From: an uncultured Pseudomonadota bacterium
GTDB lineage: Bacteria; Myxococcota_A; UBA796; UBA9615
Assembly: GCA_937907595.1 (NCBI GenBank)
Contig: CALCXL010000435.1
Location: forward strand, 1 to 5,270
Length of the DNA stretch: 5,270 nucleotides
Reading direction: 5' to 3'
Both the position numbers and the translations under genes were made by a program. Positions 1-5,270 of this stretch are shown here, one piece after another. Positions within the stretch are counted from its first letter, which is position 1; each line of letters begins with the position of its first letter. The notes under the pieces were generated by a model. That model ran no database searches. It was not told where the DNA came from and saw only the letters and a program-made list of their open reading frames with translations.

Positions 1-47
1 CGTCGTCGTCCGCCGCGTCGTCGTCGTCCGCCGCGTCGTCGTCGTCC
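1..47. repeat. 18-bp in-frame tandem repeat encoding Asp-rich DDDDAA units
   Basis: On the plus strand the unit is CGTCGTCGTCGTCCGCCG: a partial copy at 1-15, a full copy at 16-33, and a third copy losing identity after about 47. Read on the minus strand it encodes four Asp and two Ala per unit within the SGNH-like protein. The unit length is a multiple of three, so copy number can change without shifting the frame. The window ends inside the array, so the true copy number is unknown; assemblies often break in such repeats. Confidence 0.85.
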
Positions 48-877
48 CCGCCCGCCAGCAGGCCCACGGGCGTCTCCCCGTCGGCAGCCACCCGCGCGGC
101 CTCGGCCCAGATCGCCCCGCAGGGCTTCTTCGGCTCCACCGGGTCCTGCCCGGTCAGGGAGCGGGCGATGGTGGCGGCCACCAGCCAGGTGCCCTCGGCC
201 GAGGGGTGGCTGCCGTCGCCGCTGTAGAGCCGCTCGAAGCAGGTCCCGTCGGCGGTCGGATCGTCCCCCTCCGCCAGCACCGCTGCGTGCACGGCCGCGA
301 AGGCCAGGCCGACGGGCGCGATGAACACAGGACGGTCTGCGGCGGCGGCGAAGCGGCGGTAGCCCTCCTCCAGGCGGTCCTGCATGGCCGCGAAGTCCGG
401 GTACAGCGTCGCGTTGGTGGGGTCCCCGTCCAGGCGTCCCCAGGTCATGTACAGCACCGTCACCGGGGCCCCGGGCGCCGCCGCCGCCAGGCGATCCAGG
501 GCGACAAAGGCCTGCAGGCTGGCGTCGTAGATGGGGTCCACGTCGTAGAAGCCGGGCACCTGGCTCTGGTCCTGGAAGAGCACCGCGTCCCACCCGTCGA
601 CGTCGTCGGTGAGCCAGCCCCGCAGCGGGGTGTCCCCGTTGGTGCCGTCGGCCTCCGCCAGGTGCTGCGGCAGGCGCTGACCTCCCGGCGAGTGGTCCAG
701 CACCCGCGACGTGCTCGCCGCCGGGTGCTCCGTCAGCATCCCCGCCAGCACGTCGCTCAGGTCGTTGAAGGAGGTGTAGCTGTTGCCCACCAGCAGCACG
801 TCGATGTCCGCCGCCCCGGCCGGGGAGGCAGGGGCCAGGGAGAGCAAGGAGGCCGCGATCAGGGGGGAGTAGCGCAT
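1..877 (-). CDS. Exported SGNH/GDSL-like hydrolase (DUF4886-like), C-terminus cut by window edge
   Basis: The frame opens at ATG 877-875 and stays open to the left edge, giving 292 residues and no stop. A purine-rich AGGA lies 6 bases before the ATG, and residues 1-22 form a plausible signal peptide (MRYSPLIAASLLSLAPASPA). Family signatures are GNSYTSFNDL (residues 31-40, block I with candidate nucleophile Ser33), SPGGQRL (63-69), FQDQSQ (101-106), MTWGRLDG (144-151) and GDGSHPSAEG (220-229, block V with Asp221 and His224). This pattern matches secreted SGNH hydrolases of the DUF4886 type, which are presumed esterases or carbohydrate esterases; the substrate cannot be read here. After about residue 277 the chain becomes DDDDAA repeats, a likely surface linker. 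A membrane or sorting tail probably follows outside the window (inference). The gene is divergent from feoA. The fold is fairly sure, the activity is not. Confidence 0.8.
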   Translation of the reverse strand, partial: MRYSPLIAASLLSLAPASPAGAADIDVLLVGNSYTSFNDLSDVLAGMLTEHPAASTSRVLDHSPGGQRLPQHLAEADGTNGDTPLRGWLTDDVDGWDAVLFQDQSQVPGFYDVDPIYDASLQAFVALDRLAAAAPGAPVTVLYMTWGRLDGDPTNATLYPDFAAMQDRLEEGYRRFAAAADRPVFIAPVGLAFAAVHAAVLAEGDDPTADGTCFERLYSGDGSHPSAEGTWLVAATIARSLTGQDPVEPKKPCGAIWAEAARVAADGETPVGLLAGGDDDDAADDDDAADDD

Positions 878-883
878 GCGGGA

Positions 884-887
884 TCCT
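884..887 (-). promoter_or_regulatory. Ribosome binding site of the SGNH-like gene
   Basis: On the minus strand AGGA (within GTAGGA) lies 6 bases before ATG 877-875. It supports that start, which also places a signal peptide exactly at the N-terminus. Confidence 0.55.
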
Positions 888-944
888 ACGTGACATCCGT
901 CGCGCGACCGAGCCCGGAAGCGAGTACACTCCGGCCCCTCCCCA

Positions 945-963
945 GAGAATGAAAACGATTCTC
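945..963 (+). promoter_or_regulatory. Fur box (ferric uptake regulator operator) upstream of feoA
   Basis: The 19-mer GAGAATGAAAACGATTCTC matches the classical Fur consensus GATAATGATAATCATTATC at 14 of 19 positions. Its outer arms GAGAAT (945-950) and ATTCTC (958-963) are perfect inverted repeats. It also fits the 7-1-7 form TGANAAT-N-ATTNTCA at 950-964. It is an A/T-rich island in very GC-rich DNA and ends 22 bases before the feoA ATG. Fur with Fe(II) would bind here and block feoAB transcription when iron is plentiful. No convincing -35/-10 pair can be named, so the exact promoter is left open. The site also lies upstream of the divergent SGNH-like gene, about 68 bases from its start. Confidence 0.87.
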
Positions 964-975
964 AATATCACCTGA

Positions 976-980
976 CGGAG
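976..980 (+). promoter_or_regulatory. Ribosome binding site of feoA
   Basis: CGGAG lies 5 bases before ATG 986, a reasonable Shine-Dalgarno core. It favours 986 as the start; the resulting protein begins at the usual place for a FeoA domain. Confidence 0.55.
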
Positions 981-985
981 CGACC

Positions 986-1221
986 ATGGACCTGCCCACC
1001 GCCGAGACCCTGCTCGGGAGCCCCCAGGGCGAGTGGCGCACGGTGCTCGGCGTGCGCGGCGAGCGGGCCTTTCGCCGCCGCCTGCTGGAGCTGGGCTTCG
1101 TGGCCGGGACCCGGGTGCGCGTGGTCGGCGTGGCCCCCCTGGGGGACCCCCTGAAGCTGGAGATCCGGCACGGCAACCTGTCCCTGCGCAAGGCCGAGGC
1201 CGCGGGCATCGAGGTCGGACC

Positions 1222-1225
<4 letters not shown>
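986..1225 (+). CDS. feoA: FeoA, ferrous iron transport accessory protein
   Basis: This 79-residue protein is of normal length for a stand-alone FeoA, a small cytoplasmic protein with an SH3-like beta-barrel that associates with FeoB and is needed for efficient Fe(II) uptake. Family hallmarks are RRLLELGFVAGTRVRV (residues 31-46), the PLGDP turn (51-55) followed by a strand, and LSLRKAEAAGIEV (65-77), matching the typical 'LR..eA..I.V' end. It lies 22 bases after a Fur box and has an acceptable ribosome binding site. Its stop overlaps the feoB start as ATGA at 1222-1225, so the two are probably translationally coupled. Nothing is missing or odd. Its molecular role (regulator of FeoB GTPase or assembly factor) is not settled for the family. 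Confidence 0.95.
1211..1214 (+). promoter_or_regulatory. Ribosome binding site of feoB, inside feoA
   Basis: GAGG lies 7 bases before ATG 1222, within the last codons of feoA. It decides the feoB start: the same frame is open further upstream to an ATG at 1033, but that region encodes a low-complexity Arg/Gly stretch out of frame with feoA and has no FeoB similarity. Confidence 0.55.
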
Positions 1226-3349
<2,124 letters not shown>

Positions 3350-3354
<5 letters not shown>

Positions 3355-3387
3355 TCGTCCCGCGCGCCGAGCCCCAGAGGGATCAGC
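3350..3387. terminator. Inverted repeat across convergent stop codons, possible bidirectional terminator
   Basis: GCTGATC (3350-3356) and GATCAGC (3381-3387) are perfect 7-bp inverted copies separated by 24 G/C-rich bases. Each arm contains a stop codon: TGA of feoB at 3352-3354, and TGA of the convergent minus-strand gene at 3385-3383. With only 28 bases between the two genes, a shared terminator is attractive. However, there is no T-tract on either strand, the loop is long, and part of the symmetry comes from both genes ending in GCTGATC. This is a weak candidate. Confidence 0.3.
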
Positions 3388-4723
3388 GGCGGCGGCGGCG
3401 TCCGCCGGCCAGCAGCACCAGGCCGAACAGCCCGCCCGAGGCCCCCGACAGGGACGCCTGGCAGCTGTCGCCGGCGACGTCGCCTTCGTAGATCAGCTCC
3501 CCGTCCTCGTCCTCGTCGAACTGGGCGGGCTCGTAGACCGCGGTGGGGGTGAACACGCCCGGGCGGAAGAGGTAGGAGCCCGAGGTCCCCAGGGTGGTCG
3601 TCAGCACGGCCTCGTCGTAGACCATGTCCTCCCACAGCGCCTTGAGGCCCTCCCGCGTGTCCTCCACCACCAGGTAGTCGTCGAAGTCCACGGGCTCCGA
3701 CTCGGGGTGCATGATCACGAACGCCATGCGGAAGTCGCGCTGGGACTCCTCGCTGGAGGGGTTGCGCACGCCCTCCATGAAGATCACGTCGTCGATGGTC
3801 ACCATCTCCGGAGTGCCGGTGACGATGATCGCCGGGATCTCGTCCCGGTCCGTGAAGTCGCGGATGTAGTAGTAGGGCGTGGTCGTGGCGTTGATGTCGT
3901 CGTTGCCCCACTCGTAGGGGTTGTAGACCACGTTCGGGTCCTTGATCAGCATCCAGGGCTCCACATCCTGGGGAGGGATGAGGCCCATGAGGTAGAGGTC
4001 CAGATCGCTGTAGCCGATGGGCGACTGGTGATCGGTCTCGAAGCGACCGTTGCCCGGCGACTCGATCCACGCGTTCCCCTCCATGACCGAGTTGTCGGTG
4101 TCCATGAAGAAGTTCCAGTGGCTGTCGTCCCGGCCCAGCATGTCGAAGCCGCCGCCACGCCTCCGCACGAAGGAGCCCCAGCGGTGGCCGGTCTCCTGGC
4201 CGAAGAAGAGCGCGTCGCGCGCCGTCTCCGTGTCGTTGTAGAGGTAGTCGAAGATCGAGTTCATGAAGAGGTAGCCCTCGAGCTCCTGGAAGGAGTCGAT
4301 CTGGCTGGGGTAGATCGGCCGGCCGATGCCGCGCGTGGTGTTGGCCAGCGGCGCGTAGAAGGCGCCGAAGTTGAGCGACTGCGTCACGAAGATGCTGATG
4401 AAGTCGTACTCGTCGTGGTGCGCCTCCAGGAAGGCCACCAGGGAGCCCTGCACCGCGTCGCCGGACAGCGAGTTGTAGGTCCAGGGGCCGCCGACGAAGG
4501 ACACGTCGCCCACATCCTGCACCTGGTAGCCGCCGCCGCGCTCCTCCAGGTAGGACAGGTCGAAGGCCACCGGGCCGTCGGGGATGCCGACCAGGGGCAG
4601 GTCGGGGTGGCCCGTGTAGCAGCTTCGATCCGGGTGGATCTGGCCCAGCTCCTCGAAGGAGATGATGCCCTGCGCCAGGGCCGGCGCGGGGAGCAGCAAG
4701 AGCAGCGCGGTGAGGCGGCCCAT
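3383..4723 (-). CDS. Exported metalloprotease-like protein with degenerate HExxH (QETGH) and C-terminal Arg5 anchor-like tail
   Basis: The product has 446 residues and I cannot name a family. Residues 1-17 are a signal peptide (MGRLTALLLLLPAPALA), so it is exported. The central block looks zinc-peptidase-like: GQETGHRWGSF (175-185) resembles HExxH with Gln176 in place of the first His, then LGRDDSHWNFF (196-206, His202 a possible third ligand), then NSVMEGNAW (211-219), reminiscent of a Met-turn, and YSDLDLYLMGL (238-248). Activity is therefore uncertain; it may be a pseudo-enzyme or bind metal differently. Near the end come an acidic linker (FDEDEDGE, 402-409), Cys421, a short hydrophobic stretch (LFGLVLLAGG, 432-441) and five Arg, resembling a MYXO-CTERM-like sorting tail. 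The ATG overlaps the stop of the upstream gene (TGATG), implying coupling. It is convergent with feoB. Confidence 0.85.
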   Translation of the reverse strand: MGRLTALLLLLPAPALAQGIISFEELGQIHPDRSCYTGHPDLPLVGIPDGPVAFDLSYLEERGGGYQVQDVGDVSFVGGPWTYNSLSGDAVQGSLVAFLEAHHDEYDFISIFVTQSLNFGAFYAPLANTTRGIGRPIYPSQIDSFQELEGYLFMNSIFDYLYNDTETARDALFFGQETGHRWGSFVRRRGGGFDMLGRDDSHWNFFMDTDNSVMEGNAWIESPGNGRFETDHQSPIGYSDLDLYLMGLIPPQDVEPWMLIKDPNVVYNPYEWGNDDINATTTPYYYIRDFTDRDEIPAIIVTGTPEMVTIDDVIFMEGVRNPSSEESQRDFRMAFVIMHPESEPVDFDDYLVVEDTREGLKALWEDMVYDEAVLTTTLGTSGSYLFRPGVFTPTAVYEPAQFDEDEDGELIYEGDVAGDSCQASLSGASGGLFGLVLLAGGRRRRR

Positions 4724-5193
4724 CAGTTCACCGCCCCGAAGCGCAGGCTGTCGAAGGAGCCGGAGATGTGGTCGCCCTCGCTGAGCCCCACCTCGTCCAG
4801 GGTCACCACCCCGCCGGCCACCCGCACGATGACGCTCTGATCCACCGGGTCGCGGTTGAGCAGGTAGAGGGAGCCGAAGCCGTCGTTGCCGCTCATGATC
4901 ACGTCCTCCCCGGGCTGCAGCAGCTCCCCGTCGCCGTTCGGATCGATGGGGAGGTCCAGCTCCAGCACCTGCGCCAGCGTGTAGCTGACCTGCTGGAACA
5001 GGGTGATGTTGGCCACCCAGCCACGGTCCACCTCGAACAGCCGCGCGAAGCAGCCCTGGGTGCGCAGGCCCACGGTGTACGCCGTGTGCTCGATCTCGCC
5101 CTCCCAGTGGGCGGGGCCCAGGTCGAACTCGTCGACGTCGGTGGGGGCGATGACGCAGTCGAAGGTCCCGCTCAGGCTGCCCAGGGGCTCCAC
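4723..5193 (-). CDS. Unknown beta-rich protein, probably 5'-incomplete
   Basis: I do not recognise this protein. From GTG at 5193 it has 156 residues, but no ribosome binding site or signal peptide accompanies that codon. The frame stays open to the window edge (another 25 codons), so the true start probably lies upstream. GC-rich third positions continue to about 5217, consistent with a longer gene. The sequence alternates short hydrophobic strands and polar turns, as in secreted beta-sandwich proteins. SGTFD (8-12) and SGSFD (144-148) echo each other near the two ends. DPNGDGE (84-90) looks like a calcium-type loop, though not a full EF-hand. Cys13 and Cys48 could pair if it is exported. 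Its stop overlaps the start of the metalloprotease-like gene, so the two are likely one transcript and may act at the same location. Confidence 0.65.
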   Translation of the reverse strand: MEPLGSLSGTFDCVIAPTDVDEFDLGPAHWEGEIEHTAYTVGLRTQGCFARLFEVDRGWVANITLFQQVSYTLAQVLELDLPIDPNGDGELLQPGEDVIMSGNDGFGSLYLLNRDPVDQSVIVRVAGGVVTLDEVGLSEGDHISGSFDSLRFGAVN

Positions 5194-5216
5194 GTCGCTG
5201 CGCGCCGCGGCGCCTT

Positions 5217-5270
5217 GATCGACAGCTCTTGGTTGTCGTCTTCTACTTCGTCGATATCTACGATTTTTCG
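5217..5270. other. Lower-G+C terminal stretch of uncertain origin
   Basis: The last 50 or so bases fall to about 44% G+C (22 of the last 50), against about 70% elsewhere. On the minus strand, the frame that continues the downstream gene becomes Arg-rich with AGA/CGA codons, unlike the rest. The neighbouring minus-strand frame instead reads a natural-looking acidic peptide beginning RKIVDIDEVEDDNQELSIK, closing at a TGA about 20 bases inside the GTG at 5193. This may be a gene boundary, a frameshift, or a chimeric contig end. Confidence 0.4.

Noticed and set aside
925..930. TACACT as a -10 box for feoA
   Set aside because: Only 4 of 6 match TATAAT and no -35-like element lies at the right distance, so no promoter is claimed.
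206..952. Plus-strand 248-codon frame over the SGNH-like gene
   Set aside because: Its product is a Val/Arg/Gln/His-rich shadow of the minus-strand gene, which carries a signal peptide and SGNH motifs.
1033..1221. Upstream extension of the feoB frame to ATG 1033
   Set aside because: It would overlap feoA almost fully with an Arg/Gly/Pro-rich stretch lacking FeoB similarity; ATG 1222 has a ribosome binding site and the classic ATGA coupling.
3355..3382. A feoC-type gene after feoB
   Set aside because: Only 28 bases separate feoB from the convergent gene and no small plus-strand frame with a FeoC-like helix-turn-helix is present.
3707..4840. Plus-strand 377-codon frame opposite the protease-like gene
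   Set aside because: It is a Val/His/Glu-rich antisense shadow with no domain, and it spans the coupled junction of two better-supported minus-strand genes.

Overview
The window is a 5.27 kb piece of a very GC-rich bacterial genome (about 70% G+C by eye, nearly every codon ending in G or C). The best guess is a Myxococcota or related 'deltaproteobacterial' lineage. This rests on two surface-protein traits common there: an Asp-rich DDDDAA repeat, and a C-terminal tail of Cys, small residues, a hydrophobic stretch and five Arg, resembling MYXO-CTERM-type sorting tails. No rRNA, tRNA, CRISPR or mobile element is visible. Both ends look like assembly edges: the left stops inside the 18-bp repeat, and the right stops in a short stretch of clearly lower G+C.

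Layout: (1) 1-877, minus strand, an exported SGNH/GDSL-like hydrolase (DUF4886-like) whose C-terminus runs off the left edge in the acidic repeat. (2) 878-985, a divergent intergenic region with a convincing Fur box next to feoA. (3) 986-3354, plus strand, a complete feoA-feoB ferrous iron uptake operon joined by an ATGA overlap. (4) 3350-3387, a small inverted repeat spanning the convergent stop codons of feoB and the next gene. (5) 3383-5193 or beyond, minus strand, two genes overlapping as TGATG. The upstream one is a beta-rich, probably 5'-incomplete unknown protein. The downstream one is a 446-residue exported protein with a zinc-metalloprotease-like signature in which the first His of HExxH is Gln, ending in the Arg5 tail.

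How they work together: FeoB is the inner-membrane Fe(II) permease and FeoA its small cytoplasmic partner. The Fur box implies repression when iron is sufficient. The flanking minus-strand genes encode exported proteins with no demonstrable link to iron. The Fur site lies in the shared region between feoA and the SGNH gene, so co-regulation is possible but unproven. The feo operon is well understood. The least explained parts are the two-gene unit on the right (degenerate metalloprotease-like protein plus beta-rich partner) and the abrupt change in composition and reading frame at the right edge. I see no clear sign of a large new system.
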